Assembly: GCF_900660695.1 (NCBI RefSeq)
Contig: NZ_LR215042.1
Coordinates: 62,001-126,000, forward strand
Direction: 5' to 3'
Origin: Mycoplasmopsis meleagridis
Lineage (GTDB): Bacteria > Bacillota_I > Bacilli_A > Mycoplasmatales > Metamycoplasmataceae
DNA length: 64,000 nucleotides
Under the pieces are notes generated by a model. That model had not been told where the DNA came from. It did not search any database and saw only the letters and a list, made by a program, of their open reading frames with translations. A program made the translations under genes and the position numbers. Shown piece by piece: positions 25,027 to 36,103 of the stretch. Position 1 is the stretch's first letter, and each line of letters opens with the position of its first letter.

Positions 25027-26001
25027 TTATTTCATTTCGTTTAAGTATCTTTCAACTTCTTCATTACAATCTTTAATGACAGCATCAATTTGAGAAAATG
25101 AATCAATCATTGAGCCTGATGCTCTTTCATGGCCTCCACCGCCTCATTTTATCGCTACATTTCTAACAATAGGGCCATTTGATCTATATTCTGTTCTAAT
25201 TTTGCCATCTTCTTCTTCGATAAATTGTACTCATAAAGGATAATCTTTGATATTACCTATCAAATTGACTCTCACAACTTCATTAGGTTTTTTATTGAGT
25301 TTTCTGCTTGTTTCTAAATCAATATAAGTATAAGCAACTTTTCCAGAAGTTTTTAAGTTAGCTAAAAGAATAGATTGCAATTGCAAATCTTCAAAAGAAG
25401 TTAGTGCTAAACCCGAAAAAATTTTTTCAGCATCTAAACCATTTTTATAGAGAAAAGCTGCTAATTCATGAGTTCTTTCATTTACGTCTGAATATGAAAA
25501 TCTTCCACTATCTGTTACTATACCTAAGAAAACGAAATTAGCTGCTTCTTGATTAAATTTTCATTTGTTTTGATAGGCTAATTCAGCGATCATTTCGGCA
25601 GCAGCAATTCTAGAAGACTCTATTCATCTAGTGCAATTACTTAAATCATCTTCGTTAGGATGATGATCGATTCTTAATGTTTCTTTAAATAATTCAGCAT
25701 CTAAAATTTCTCTTTTTTCGATTCTTTCTTTGTAATTTGCATCAACAATAATACCTAGAGATTTTTTTAATTCTTCTTCATTAGGAACATTGTCAAAGTC
25801 GAAATTTAAAAAATTTTTAAAAGCTCCTTTACTATCTCCAACTGCATAAATTTTTTTGTTTGGATAATTAATTCTTAATAATTCACGAAGACCAAATTGA
25901 CTACCTAAACAATCACCATCAGGTCTAATATGATGGAAAATTATTATTGAATCGTATTCTTCAATTTTTTTAGTAATTTCTTGAAATGAACCTATATGCA
26001 T
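25027..26001 (-). CDS. DHH-family phosphoesterase (NrnA/MgpA-like), copy 1
   Basis: 324 residues. DHH proteins of this type degrade very short RNAs and dephosphorylate pAp. Motifs are FHHIRPDGDCLGS (metal-binding Asp pair), a middle VDA, RIDHHP (the DHH core) and the C-terminal DHHA1 motif GGGGHERASG. The start at 26001 is preferred over 26013 because it overlaps the stop of the upstream paralogue in a TAATG arrangement. TGA is read as Trp several times. About half the residues match the neighbouring copy. Confidence 0.87.
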
Positions 26002-26966
26002 TATTTTTCTCACTCTTCAATTGCTTGATTTAATTTTTCTAAAACTTCAGGAATTTGGTCAAATGAATCTATTGTAATACCAGCAGCATTATCATGGCCA
26101 CCACCACCGTACATATTTGCTACTAAATTAACTTTTGGGCCATTTGATCTTAATCTGCCTCTAACTTTGCCATCAGGAAGTTTAATAAAGAATGCTCAAC
26201 ATGAATTATTTTCAATATTTGCTAATTCATTAACAAATGAAGCCGCTTTTAAATTATCTAAATTATATTTTTGCATTACTTCGTCAGTAATTTTGTAATA
26301 TAAAACTCTGCCAGATTTTTCAAAATTTTGAAGAATATCGCCGGTGAATTTCAAATCATTTAATGAACGACTATTTAACTCTTTGTAAATTCATTCTGGG
26401 TTTAATTTTCCTTCATCGTAAAGAAATGAAGCTAATTTGTGTGTTCTTGAAGAAGTATCTGAATACATAAATCTATTGCTATCTGTTACTATACCTAAGT
26501 AGATATGTTCTGCAGCTTTAGTATTTACTTTTCATTTTGCATCATAAGCAATATGAGCCACCATTTCAGCAGCAGCAACATAATGTTCATCAACAAAAAG
26601 AAAATCATATTTTATGTCGCTGTCATTAGGATGATGATCAATTCTCAAAGCAGCAGTTGTTTTTCTTTCTAATAATAGTTGTGCATCTTGAATTCTATCA
26701 CTTGAAGAAGCGTCCACAACTATAGACAATGAATTTCTAAAATCAATAGTTTCGATAGGATCAAAATGATAATTCATAAAATCAAAAGTATGAACGTTAT
26801 CGCCAGGAGTATAAACTTTTTTGTTTGGATAGTTAATTTTTATTAATTCAGCCAATCCAGCTTGACTACCTAAACAATCACCATCAGGTCTAATGTGATG
26901 AAATATAACTATATTATCATATTTTTCAATAGCATCTATAGCTACTTTTGTTGAACCTATTTTCAT
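26001..26966 (-). CDS. DHH-family phosphoesterase (NrnA/MgpA-like), copy 2
   Basis: 321 residues with the same architecture as the downstream copy: FHHIRPDGDCLGS, VDASSSDRI, RIDHHP and the C-terminal GGGGHDNAAG. Likely a nanoRNase/pAp phosphatase acting in the cytoplasm. AAGGAGAT stands before the ATG. It is the first gene of a copy 2, copy 1, deoB unit. Mycoplasmas commonly carry two such genes; here they are directly adjacent. Confidence 0.87.
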
Positions 26967-27032
26967 TAATTATCTCCTTATTAAAAAAACAATTCTTTTA
27001 ATATTATAGTTCTATTAGATTAATTCGATATT

Positions 27033-27074
27033 AAAAACAAGCACAAAAGCTTTAATTAACTTGTGCTTGTTTTT
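27033..27074 (-). terminator. terminator of the recO-membrane protein unit
   Basis: A perfect 14-bp stem AAAAACAAGCACAA / TTGTGCTTGTTTTT around a loop that contains the stop codon of the minus-strand membrane gene. Confidence 0.8.
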
Positions 27075-27909
27075 CTTTATTTTTGCTTTTTAAACTATTT
27101 ATTTTGATTCTAAATACTCATTTTCAAAAGAATGAAATTCCAGTTAATATTCCCATAAATAAAACAATAATCCCTATATTAATAACTACTTTTAAAAGAA
27201 CACTATTTCCAGTATAAAATAGAGGTTCTTGGAAATTAAGGAATTTATACATTTCTAAATTTAATGGAGCATAAAAACTTTTATCCATAGTATTTAATGT
27301 TTGTTGTATAAAGTCTTGGTTTTTTGTTCCGATAAAAAAAGCAATAAGACAATAGAAATAAAAAAGAAATAATGGTATAAAAGAAACTCAAATGGTGTTT
27401 AAAGTTATTTCAATTCTTTTTCTATTTAATCCTAATAAAACAAGACCAATAACAGGATTTACTAAGTGAACTAATGCTGAAGCAAAGAATGATAGGCCTT
27501 GAAAACCATTACTTTTGAGACTTGAAGGAAAAATTAAAGTTCAAAAAACCATTAAGGTAATAGTTATATAAACTGAGGCAACAAAGGCCATTTTTTGCAA
27601 TAAAGCTTTTTTTGGATAAAAAGCAAAAATAAGAAAAATTAGTCCTAAAAAAGTATTTGATAAATATGTAAAAGTGGAAGTTTCTGATCAAAATCTCCCT
27701 AAAAGTTTCGGCAATAGAACATCATTATTAATTAAAACATTTAATGTATTACTATCTATTTTATTTAAAGCTGCATAAATACTATTTGATGTATCTATCC
27801 AATTGATAATAATAGCAACAATGATAATTAATAATATTGTTAAGGCAAAAAATAAGGTTATTTTTCGAATAATATCTCATTGCTTAAAATTATTGAGTTT
27901 TTTAATCAT
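27052..27909 (-). CDS. hypothetical six-helix membrane protein
   Basis: 285 residues. About six strongly hydrophobic segments with Trp-rich boundaries and a Lys-rich C-terminus (KNKEKQAQVN). Seven or so TGA codons are read as Trp. The ATG overlaps the recO stop (TAATG). No function is recognised. It ends inside the strong terminator hairpin. Confidence 0.72.
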
Positions 27910-28643
27910 TATTCCCCCTTTTTTATAGATGAATATGAAACTTTATCTCATGTAATTAATATGCCATTAGCATCTAAAAACATTAGATAATTTCGATATA
28001 TAAACTCATCACTTATAATATCAGTTTTTTTTATGTAATTATCATAACTATGGTAGGAAAAATAGATTAGTTCTAATACTTTAGAACTAATAAAATTATT
28101 ATCATTATGTTCAGTGCATTCATATCCACCACCTGTAAAATTAAAATATGCAATATTATTTTTTTTAAAGCAAACATGACATGAATAAAAATTAGGTTCT
28201 ATACCAAAAGGTCTAAATAATTTAGTTACCAAATATGTTTTGGTGAAATGAAATTGGCTTGCACTTAAGGAATTGATGGATTTTAAAATTCTAATGTATT
28301 CTCGGTATATGAATTTAGTATTTAAATTTTCAAAAGCCAATAAAAAAAGAATTATTTTATTGATAAATTTGATTAATTCAACTTTTTTATAGTTTAATTG
28401 AGTTAACAGTGTAGCTCTTTTTAACTTACTAAGTCTATTACTCATTCTAGCTTTAAAATATTCTATTTCAACTAAACAACCCAATTGTAAATTAGCTCTA
28501 TTCTTTGATTTAGTCTTATTTATTCCTCTAGCTAAAAGAGAAAATATTTTTCTATTATTCATAACTTTAATAATTGCATCATTAGAGTTTTCCCTGTAAG
28601 GGAAAATTTCCAATAATATCACTTTTTCTATTTTTTCAGCCAT
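27909..28643 (-). CDS. recO: DNA repair protein RecO
   Basis: 244 residues. RecO helps load RecA in the RecFOR pathway. The N-terminal OB-fold region begins MAEKIEKVILLEIFPYRENS; the middle is helical; the zinc-site region is CHVCFKK with a later ECTEH, leaving three Cys visible where many RecO proteins have four. The ATG at 28643 is preferred over 28655 because GGAAG is correctly spaced before it. One TGA near the end is read as Trp and carries the frame to the TAATG junction with the next gene. Confidence 0.8.
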
Positions 28644-28738
28644 AATTACTTCCATTAATATAATATTAAATTAGATAATTAATGTATGATTTACTATTAC
28701 TATTAACCAACATTATTGAACTTTAATGCGAGGTAAAT

Positions 28739-29038
28739 ATGAATGAGAAAAAATCTTTTGTTTTAGATTTGTTCATTGATGCAATAAAAACTTCTCCAGG
28801 AATAAAAGAAATTATAGGTCTTGAAGAAAACTATGACAAAGATAAAAAAGAAGACAAGCTCAACGTCGAATACATTAATAATGCTTGAGACCTTTCAGTT
28901 AGTTTAATAATTTTAAAAAACGCCAATTGTAAAGATATTTTAAATTCAATTAGTTCTCTTTTGAATTATCGTTTCAAACAAGAAAAACTGAAACTAGGCA
29001 AAATAAATATCTACATAGAAGGAATTAGTAATGATTAA
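28739..29038 (+). CDS. Asp23/Gls24-like protein (YloU type)
   Basis: 99 residues, too short and TGA-containing to be seen with the standard code. The C-terminal part (LGKINIYIEGI) and the strand pattern of the middle resemble Asp23/Gls24 family proteins. In Bacillus the yloU gene of this family directly precedes yloV (fakA), just as here, which is the main support. It overlaps fakA by 8 bases. Its molecular role is unknown. Confidence 0.6.
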
Positions 29039-30653
29039 ATTTTTTGATGGTCAAATTTTCGCTAGCATTATTAAATCAGGAGCTAATAATTTAATCAATA
29101 GTAAAAATCGCATTGATGCTTTAAATGTTTTTCCAGTTCCTGATGGCGATACAGGAACTAATATGTCTTACACCGTGCAGGCAGCTATTGATAATATCAA
29201 TAATTTGGCAGGCAATAATTTAGGAGAAATAAGTGCTAAAGTTGCAAAAAGTATGCTTTTTGGAGCAAGAGGTAATTCAGGAGTTATTTTAAGCCAGATT
29301 TTTAAAGGTTTTGCTTTAGGTTTTGAAAATTTAGTTAAAGTTGATGTTTTTGGTCTTTTAAAAGCCTTTAAAATGGCTTATGAAAAAGCTTATGCATCAG
29401 TTTTAAAAGCTGTTGAAGGCACTATTTTAACTGTTATTAGAGAAGTTTATGAAGGTTTAGAAAAAGAAGTTGATAAAGAAACTACTTTCGAAAAATTTTT
29501 TGAATTAGTTGTTAAATTAGCTCGCATTTCTTGTGATAATACTCCAAATAAATTAAAAGTTTTAAGAGAAGTAGGCGTCACTGACTCAGGGGGAGAAGGC
29601 CTTTATACTATTTTTGTAGGAATGGAAAAAGCTGTTAGGGGTGAAATTGTTGAATTAGGGCAAGAACAAGATAGTTTTGAATCATTTGTAAGTGATAGTG
29701 AAGTTTATGATGGTGAATTTGGCTACTGTACAGAATTCATTTTAGAACTCACTAATAAAAATGAATTTGAAATTAGAAATTTCGAAAAGGAATTAAAGAA
29801 AAAAGCTACTTCTTTGGTGGTTGTTAAAGATGATGACATTGTTAAAGTTCATGGACATACTTTAAAACCTGGTGAATTATTAAATTTAGCGCAAAAACAT
29901 GGAGAATTTGCAAAGATTAAATCAGAAAACATGACTAAGCAAGCAAGCGAATCTAAAAATAAAAATTTACAAGCAAATTCTGAAAATAATGAATTAAATG
30001 AATGTGGAATTGTTTCTTGTAATTTAGGTTCAGGAATTATTGAAAGAATGAGAGAATTGGGAGCAGATGCTATCGTTGAAAGTGGGCAGAGTCAAAATCC
30101 TTCTGCTAGAGACTTAATTGATGCAATTAATCTAGTTAATGCAAAAAATGTCTTTATCTTGCCTAACAATTCAAATATCTTTTTAACAGCTACACAAGCT
30201 GCAACTGCTATTCAGGATAAAAAAGTTTTTGTTATTCCTACAAAAAGTCAAATTCAAGGGGTCAATGCAATTTTAAATTTCGACAAGGATAATAAAGCAA
30301 AAGAAAACGAAAAAATTATGAATAATGCAATTAAACTTGTTGTTAGTGCTGAAGTTACTAGAGCTGTAAGAAATACTAAATTACATGGAATCAAAATTAA
30401 AGAAGGGCAATTTATAGGAATTGCTAATTCTAAAATTTTAACTTCAGAAGATGATTTTTTAACTAGCGCTAGAAATTTGATTAAAAAGTTAATTACGAAA
30501 AACACTGAGTTAATAACTATTTATTATGGTAATGAAGTTAGCGAAAATGACGCTTTTGAATTAGAAACTTTCATTCAAAATCAATATGATGTAGAAGTAG
30601 AAATTGTAAATGGTAATCAACCTACTTATCATTTCTTGATAGGTTTCGAATAG
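29031..30653 (+). CDS. fakA: fatty acid kinase subunit A (DAK2-domain)
   Basis: 540 residues. FakA phosphorylates fatty acids held by FakB (DegV) proteins, giving acyl phosphate for phospholipid synthesis. The DAK2 domain has VPDGDTGTNM at residues 36-45 and FGARGNSGVILSQ. A central domain and a C-terminal DegV-like domain (ADAIVESGQSQNPSARDL, LPNNSNI) complete the YloV layout. It is followed by plsX 8 bases on, which fits the acyl-phosphate pathway. Confidence 0.9.
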   Translation: MIKFFDGQIFASIIKSGANNLINSKNRIDALNVFPVPDGDTGTNMSYTVQAAIDNINNLAGNNLGEISAKVAKSMLFGARGNSGVILSQIFKGFALGFENLVKVDVFGLLKAFKMAYEKAYASVLKAVEGTILTVIREVYEGLEKEVDKETTFEKFFELVVKLARISCDNTPNKLKVLREVGVTDSGGEGLYTIFVGMEKAVRGEIVELGQEQDSFESFVSDSEVYDGEFGYCTEFILELTNKNEFEIRNFEKELKKKATSLVVVKDDDIVKVHGHTLKPGELLNLAQKHGEFAKIKSENMTKQASESKNKNLQANSENNELNECGIVSCNLGSGIIERMRELGADAIVESGQSQNPSARDLIDAINLVNAKNVFILPNNSNIFLTATQAATAIQDKKVFVIPTKSQIQGVNAILNFDKDNKAKENEKIMNNAIKLVVSAEVTRAVRNTKLHGIKIKEGQFIGIANSKILTSEDDFLTSARNLIKKLITKNTELITIYYGNEVSENDAFELETFIQNQYDVEVEIVNGNQPTYHFLIGFE

Positions 30654-30660
30654 GATTAAT

Positions 30661-31653
30661 ATGTATAAAATAGCTTTTGATTTAAACGGAAATGATAATG
30701 GTATAAAAGCAGGATTGATTGCGAGTAAAATTTTTATTAAAAATAATTCCAATTTTGAATTATTTTTAATAGGTAATGAAAAAGAAATTAGAACTTTTTT
30801 TAAGAATAACATTCCAGCAAACATAAAAATAATTGACAATGATTTAGTTGCTAGTGATAAAAAAAATATTAGACAATCTTTACATGAAAAAACTTCAATG
30901 AATTTAGCTTTTGATTTATTAGTTGAAAAAAAAGTAGATGCTATTTTATCATCAGGGGATTCAGGATTATATCTTTCTGCAGCAACATTAAAACTTAAAA
31001 GGTTAGAAGGCGTTTCTAGAGCAGCTTTTATGCCCATTATGCCCACAATTAAAGGAGAAAAATTTCTTTTATTAGATGTAGGAGCAAACATCGATACTAA
31101 AGCTCAATATATATATGAATGATCCTTGATTGCAAAAGAATTTGCAAAATACTTATTAAAAAAAGTTAATCCAAGAATTAGTTTAATAAATATTGGTACA
31201 GAAAGTTATAAAGGATTAGAAATAATCAAAGAAGCTAATTTGTTATTAAAAGAGAATAAAAATATCAATTATCGTGGCTTTATTGAAACAAGAGATATTT
31301 TACGTGCAACAACAGATGTGGCCTTAATTGATGGTTATGGAGGCAATTTAGTTTTAAAGAGTTTAGAAGGAGCAATTCTTTCATTTAAAGACTTACTTAA
31401 GAGTAAAATAAAGGCTAAATTTATTCGTAAAATAGGTTATTTACTTTTAAAAGGGGCATTTAAAGATGTGGCTGAAACTTTAGATTATAGAAATGTAGGT
31501 GCTGCTTGGGTAATTGGTGTTAATGGCGTTGTTATTAAATCTCATGGTTCTAGCGACGATAAAGCCTATTTAGGAGCTCTTAATCAAGTGAAAATTGCTT
31601 TGGAAAATGATATTTTAAATAAAGTTAAAAAGGAATTAAATATAAATGAGTAA
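30661..31653 (+). CDS. plsX: phosphate acyltransferase PlsX
   Basis: 330 residues. PlsX handles acyl phosphate as the entry to phosphatidic acid synthesis. Motifs are AFDLNGND at the N-terminus (family AxDxMGGD, here altered to Asn-Gly-Asn), SSGDSG, PIMPTIKG, LLDVGAN and DGYGGNLVLKSLEG. The altered N-terminal motif is typical of diverged mycoplasma copies. One TGA is read as Trp at 31123-31125. It overlaps rnc by 8 bases. Confidence 0.88.
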
Positions 31654-32335
31654 TTCTGGATTTGACTTATTTATGCAGCAATTTGATATAAAGATTAAAT
31701 CATATTCTCTATATAGAGAGGCTTTAACTCATCCTTCTTATACTAAATTTTCTAGCAAAAAAAATGATGAGAAAAATTATCAAAATTTAGAATTTTTAGG
31801 AGATTCTTTATTACAATTTTTAGTTTCTACTTTTTTATTTGAAAAACAATTAGCTGATGATCAAGGTAAATTAACCTTGTTAAGATCAAAAATGGTTAAT
31901 ACTAAAAACTTAAATGAAATAAGTAATAGATTAAATTTAAAATTCTTTTTATTAACAGCTCCTGAAAAAATGGGAGAAGAAGTAAAAAGAAGCGAAAAAG
32001 TAGGGGCAGATATTTATGAATCTTTTGTTGCCGCTATATATTTAGATCAAGGTCTAGAAATTGCTTCTAAATTTGTATCTAAAACTTTATTTCCTACTGT
32101 AAAACATTTTTTAGAAAGCGATTTAAAAGATTTTAAAACTATTTTTCAGGAGAAAATACAAAGTTATTCGAAAAATAATGTTATTTATTCAACATATCAC
32201 AACAATGGAATTTTCGAATCTAAAGTTATTCATGACAATCAAATTTATGGAATAGGGCAAGGAAAAAATAAGTTAGAAGCAGAAGAGAATGCTGCCAAAA
32301 ACGCTTTAGAAAAATTAAAAATAAAAATAGGGTAA
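31646..32335 (+). CDS. rnc: ribonuclease III
   Basis: 229 residues. It cuts double-stranded RNA in rRNA and mRNA processing. The signature NLEFLGDSLLQF has the catalytic acidic residues, an Asp/Glu pair (GADIYESFVAAIYLDQG) follows, and a double-stranded RNA-binding domain ends the protein (KNKLEAEENAAKNALEKL). Last gene of the Asp23-like, fakA, plsX, rnc operon; plsX and rnc are also neighbours in many Firmicutes. Confidence 0.94.
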   Translation: MSNSGFDLFMQQFDIKIKSYSLYREALTHPSYTKFSSKKNDEKNYQNLEFLGDSLLQFLVSTFLFEKQLADDQGKLTLLRSKMVNTKNLNEISNRLNLKFFLLTAPEKMGEEVKRSEKVGADIYESFVAAIYLDQGLEIASKFVSKTLFPTVKHFLESDLKDFKTIFQEKIQSYSKNNVIYSTYHNNGIFESKVIHDNQIYGIGQGKNKLEAEENAAKNALEKLKIKIG

Positions 32336-32348
32336 ATCCCTATTTTTT

Positions 32349-32350
<2 letters not shown>
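32323..32350. terminator. bidirectional terminator between rnc and gap
   Basis: A 10-bp stem AAAAATAGGG / CCCTATTTTT around TAAAT, overlapping the rnc stop and followed by T8. Confidence 0.8.
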
Positions 32351-33359
<1,009 letters not shown>

Positions 33360-33521
33360 TTTTTCTCCTTGATAGAAATTGCGATATTTCCTAATAATTT
33401 TATTAAAAATAATCTTTATTATTACCAATTAATAAATAATTTTGTACTATGTTTTAAGCTAAAAACAATAAAAATATTTTTAATAAATTAACTTTTATTA
33501 GATATAATTATTTAGTAATTT

Positions 33522-33605
33522 GGAGGGGTAGCGAAGCGGCCAAACGCGGGTGGCTGTAACCCACTTCCTCACGGTTCGGGGGTTCGAATCCCTCCCCCTC
33601 CACCA
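33522..33605 (+). tRNA. tRNA-Tyr (anticodon GTA)
   Basis: Acceptor stem GGAGGGG / CCCCTCC, anticodon loop CTGTAAC giving GTA, a long variable arm as in bacterial tRNA-Tyr, TTCGAAT in the T loop and encoded CCA. Confidence 0.93.
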
Positions 33606-33609
33606 TAAT

Positions 33610-33684
33610 TGCCCCATAGCCAAGCGGTAAGGCAACGGGTTTTGGTTCCGTCATGCGTTAGTTCGAATCTAACTGGGGCAGCCA
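33610..33684 (+). tRNA. tRNA-Gln (anticodon TTG)
   Basis: Acceptor stem TGCCCCA / TGGGGCA, anticodon loop TTTTGGT giving TTG, T loop TTCGAAT, encoded CCA. It lies 4 bases after tRNA-Tyr and is probably on the same transcript. Confidence 0.93.
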
Positions 33685-33718
33685 AATGTGTTTAATCACA
33701 AGTTTTATAAGAAATAAT

Positions 33719-33745
33719 AAAAGTTTCCGTCAGGAAACTTTTTAC
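33719..33745. terminator. bidirectional terminator between tRNA-Gln and mscL
   Basis: A 10-bp stem AAAAGTTTCC / GGAAACTTTT with loop GTCA and a following T run, overlapping the mscL stop. Confidence 0.75.
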
Positions 33746-34158
33746 TTTTCTTTTGATAATAATTCATTAATTTTCTTTAATTCTAGAAGAATTAATTCTT
33801 CGTTTGTAGGTTTAACTTCTTCAACAACAACAGGTTTAGGTGGATTTTTAGCTTCTTTACGTTTCTTAACTGATTCCAAGATTATATAAGTTAATCATAA
33901 ACCTATAAAAATTATTATAGACACAATTATGAATGAAATTAATGCAGCTAAAAATTTACCGATCAATACAGGTCCAGCAGTTAGTTGTTCTACGCTAGTT
34001 AAATTAAATAATGAGCTAACAGCCGACATAATTACGTCATTTGCTAACGAACTAACTACTGCACTAAAAGTTGTACCTAAAAGTAAACCAATTGCAAGCA
34101 TGAACATGTTTCCACGTTTAACAACACTTCATGCATTTTTTCCTGCTTTTTTTAACAT
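33742..34158 (-). CDS. mscL: large-conductance mechanosensitive channel
   Basis: 138 residues. MscL opens under membrane tension to release solutes during osmotic downshock. The N-terminal pattern WSVVKRGNMFMLAIGLLLG followed by FSAVVSSLANDVIM matches the first helix of MscL; the second helix is LISFIIVSIIIFIGLWL; the C-terminal helical bundle is LILLELKKINELLSK. Two TGA codons are read as Trp. It lies between two oppositely oriented tRNA groups. Confidence 0.88.
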
Positions 34159-34233
34159 ACAGTTAGAAATTATAATAGAAAAAATAAAAACGAAAACATG
34201 CGTTTTCGTTAAAAAAGGTGTGTTATTAACAAA

Positions 34234-34309
34234 TGGTAGAGAGTAAGGGGCTCGAACCCATGACCCTCGCCTTGTAAGGGCGATGCTCTCCCAACTGAGC
34301 TAACTCTCC
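34234..34309 (-). tRNA. tRNA-Val (anticodon TAC)
   Basis: On the minus strand: acceptor GGAGAGT / ACTCTCT with a terminal G-U pair, anticodon loop CTTACAA giving TAC, T loop TTCGAGC and encoded CCA. Member of a minus-strand tRNA group Gly-Asn-Glu-Val. Confidence 0.92.
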
Positions 34310-34316
34310 AAAAAAA

Positions 34317-34392
34317 TGGCAGTCTGTACGGGGATCGAACCCGTGAATGCATGGATGAAAACCATGTGTGTTAACCGCTTCACCAACAGACC
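34317..34392 (-). tRNA. tRNA-Glu (anticodon TTC)
   Basis: On the minus strand: acceptor GGTCTGT / ACAGACT, anticodon loop TTTTCAT giving TTC, T loop TTCGATC, encoded CCA. Seven bases from tRNA-Val and three from tRNA-Asn. Confidence 0.92.
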
Positions 34393-34395
34393 AAA

Positions 34396-34470
34396 TGGCG
34401 CCGATTACAAGGATCGAACTTGTGACCAACTGGTTAACAGCCAGCTGCTCTACCGCTGAGCTAAATCGGC
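34396..34470 (-). tRNA. tRNA-Asn (anticodon GTT)
   Basis: On the minus strand: acceptor GCCGATT / AATCGGC, anticodon loop CTGTTAA giving GTT, T loop TTCGATC, encoded CCA. Confidence 0.92.
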
Positions 34471-34552
34471 TTTTAAAATTAAAGCGAATTAATTATAACT
34501 TAAAAATAGGGCATATCTAAAAATTTTTTATTTTTTTAGAAAAAGAATTAAT

Positions 34553-34573
34553 AAAAAAGTAGCAAGCTACTTT
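34553..34573 (-). terminator. terminator after tRNA-Gly
   Basis: Stem AAAGTAG / CTACTTT with loop CAAG; read on the minus strand it is followed by T6. Confidence 0.65.
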
Positions 34574-34594
34574 ATGGTGATTAATTAAATCAAA

Positions 34595-34668
34595 TGGAGG
34601 AAACGAGGGGAATCGAACCCCCATAGTCAGCATGGCAAGCTGATATTTTGCCATTAAATTACGTTTCC
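34595..34668 (-). tRNA. tRNA-Gly (anticodon GCC)
   Basis: On the minus strand: acceptor GGAAACG / CGTTTCC, anticodon loop TTGCCAT giving GCC, T loop TTCGATT, encoded CCA. It lies 52 bases downstream of the recombinase stop on the same strand. Confidence 0.92.
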
Positions 34669-34720
34669 ATTTCATAAATATGTTAGCATATTCTTGGAAA
34701 ATAACTAACATTTAATATTT

Positions 34721-35698
34721 TTAGTTTATTTTAATACTATGTTTTAATTCATTAACTATTTGGGTTAAACTTGCAATTTGTCTTTTCAAATTTTCAACTT
34801 CATCAATTTTTCTACTTATGTCATTGTTTTCTTCACTTAAAAATTCAATAATAGAAATGTTAGATGAGCTATTAGGATCAATATAAGTATTATTTGTGGT
34901 ATTTAAATTTTTGTGTCCAAATCATCCAGCTATTTCAGGAGCTCTTAAGCCCCTTTTAACTAAATTAGTTGCACAAGTATGACGTAAAACATGCACATTT
35001 ATTTCTTGTTTAAATTCTGGGTAATATTTTCTAACTCATCTGCGGAATTTTGTAAAATATAAATAGATTGCATAGCTATCGGTTGAAAGAATTAATTCTT
35101 TAAATTGTTGGGCTTCGCTTCACAAATTTCCGTATTCGGAAGTTTTTGGCAAGAAGATTAAACGGGAGTTATTATTTTTACGTGTTCTAACCTCAACAAT
35201 ATTTTTGTTTTCGTTAGTTTCTTTAAGCAACTCATTTCAATTTATACAATCTCATTCACTGCGACGCAATCCGTTAAGTAAATAAAACTTGAATAAAAAA
35301 CTCATAAACTTATCTTTGTATACATCCAAAAATTTAAAAATTTGGCTCAATTCTTCACTACTATAAGCTTTACGTGTTTTGATTTGGCCTTTTATGGCAC
35401 CTATTTCATTTTCAAAATCTGCCTTGTTTAAATTATCAATATTTTGTTTAAACCATGTAAAATATCTTTTATATACAGTTTGTGTATACATTAAGGTGTT
35501 ATGTTTTCTGCCTTGGGCTTTTAGATTTTGAAATGCAGCTTTCATGACAGTCACCAATTCATTAAGATTTTCAAAAGGTCTGTCAATGTTTCTTAACACT
35601 CCACAATAATCTTTTAAAGTTGAAGCTTGTAATCTTTCGATTGAAACAAGTTTTTGCATTTCTTTTTGGAATTGTTCAAGATAAACGTTTTTAAACAT
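34721..35698 (-). CDS. tyrosine recombinase/phage-type integrase
   Basis: 325 residues. An N-terminal SAM-like DNA-binding domain (about residues 10-110) precedes the catalytic domain with Arg in NGLRRSE, His-x-x-Arg in HVLRHTCA, GHKN, and the Tyr nucleophile in NNTYID. All core catalytic residues are visible, so it may be active. A short C-terminal leucine-zipper-like coil (DEVENLKRQIASLTQIV) is an addition. TGA is read as Trp several times in the second half. It might be a Xer-type inverter of surface antigen genes, as known in other mycoplasmas, or a remnant of a mobile element; repeats that could be its sites lie just upstream. Confidence 0.82.
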
Positions 35699-35762
35699 AT
35701 AAATCTCCTATTATTTTTATTTTTTAAAAACATTTTATTTATTTAATGTATAATGATTATGG

Positions 35763-35819
35763 CTGTTATCAAGAAAAACAAATTTATTTTGTTTTGTCGT
35801 CTTTGCATAATGATAACAG
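35763..35819. repeat. inverted repeat CTGTTATCA, 39-base spacer
   Basis: Perfect 9-base arms at 35763-35771 and 35811-35819. The right arm overlaps the end of the first 17-base direct repeat. Arm and spacer arrangement is compatible with a recombinase core site or an operator. Confidence 0.6.
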
Positions 35820-35928
35820 TCTTTTATTTTTAAAAAATAACACATAAACAAAAAAATGTTTGCTCAAAGACAAACATAAACAAAAAAATCAGAATTGTAT
35901 TGTTTCTTTTTCGTCTTTGCATAATGAT
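35798..35928. repeat. 17-base direct repeat, two copies
   Basis: CGTCTTTGCATAATGAT at 35798-35814 and again, identical, at 35912-35928, with T-rich sequence before each copy. The copies are 114 bases apart (start to start). The chance of an exact 17-mer recurring this close is low even in AT-rich DNA. Confidence 0.75.
35844..35889. repeat. 14-base direct repeat, two copies
   Basis: ATAAACAAAAAAAT at 35844-35857 and 35876-35889, both between the two 17-base repeats. Low complexity weakens its significance. Confidence 0.45.
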
Positions 35929-36070
35929 TATAACAAAAAAATATATTCATTATAAAAAAAATAAAAACTTTTTATCAAAATAGATTTTAAAACTCATTGT
36001 ACTGTTTCCAAATCTTGTCATTTCTTGTTTAAGGAAAAAAATATTTAAAAACAACTGCAAAATAATATAT

Positions 36071-36103
36071 AAAAAAGCACTTTTTGTTGAGAGGTGCTTT
36101 TTT
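36071..36103. terminator. hairpin downstream of the small coiled-coil ORF
   Basis: Stem AAAAAAGCAC / GTGCTTTTTT with a 13-base loop. It would terminate the minus-strand ORF at 36106-36399. Confidence 0.6.

Noticed and set aside
28655-28655. Earlier ATG for recO
   Set aside because: The ribosome binding site GGAAG is correctly spaced for the ATG at 28643, not for the earlier one.
30561-31091. Antisense open frame of 176 residues within fakA/plsX
   Set aside because: A shadow of conserved genes on the other strand.
34595-34668. tRNA-Gly as integration site of the recombinase patch
   Set aside because: The patch lies on the 5' side of the tRNA and I found no duplicated tRNA 3' end, which integrases usually leave.
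35798-35928. CRISPR-like repeats
   Set aside because: Only two copies of the 17-mer, spacing not typical, and no cas genes nearby.
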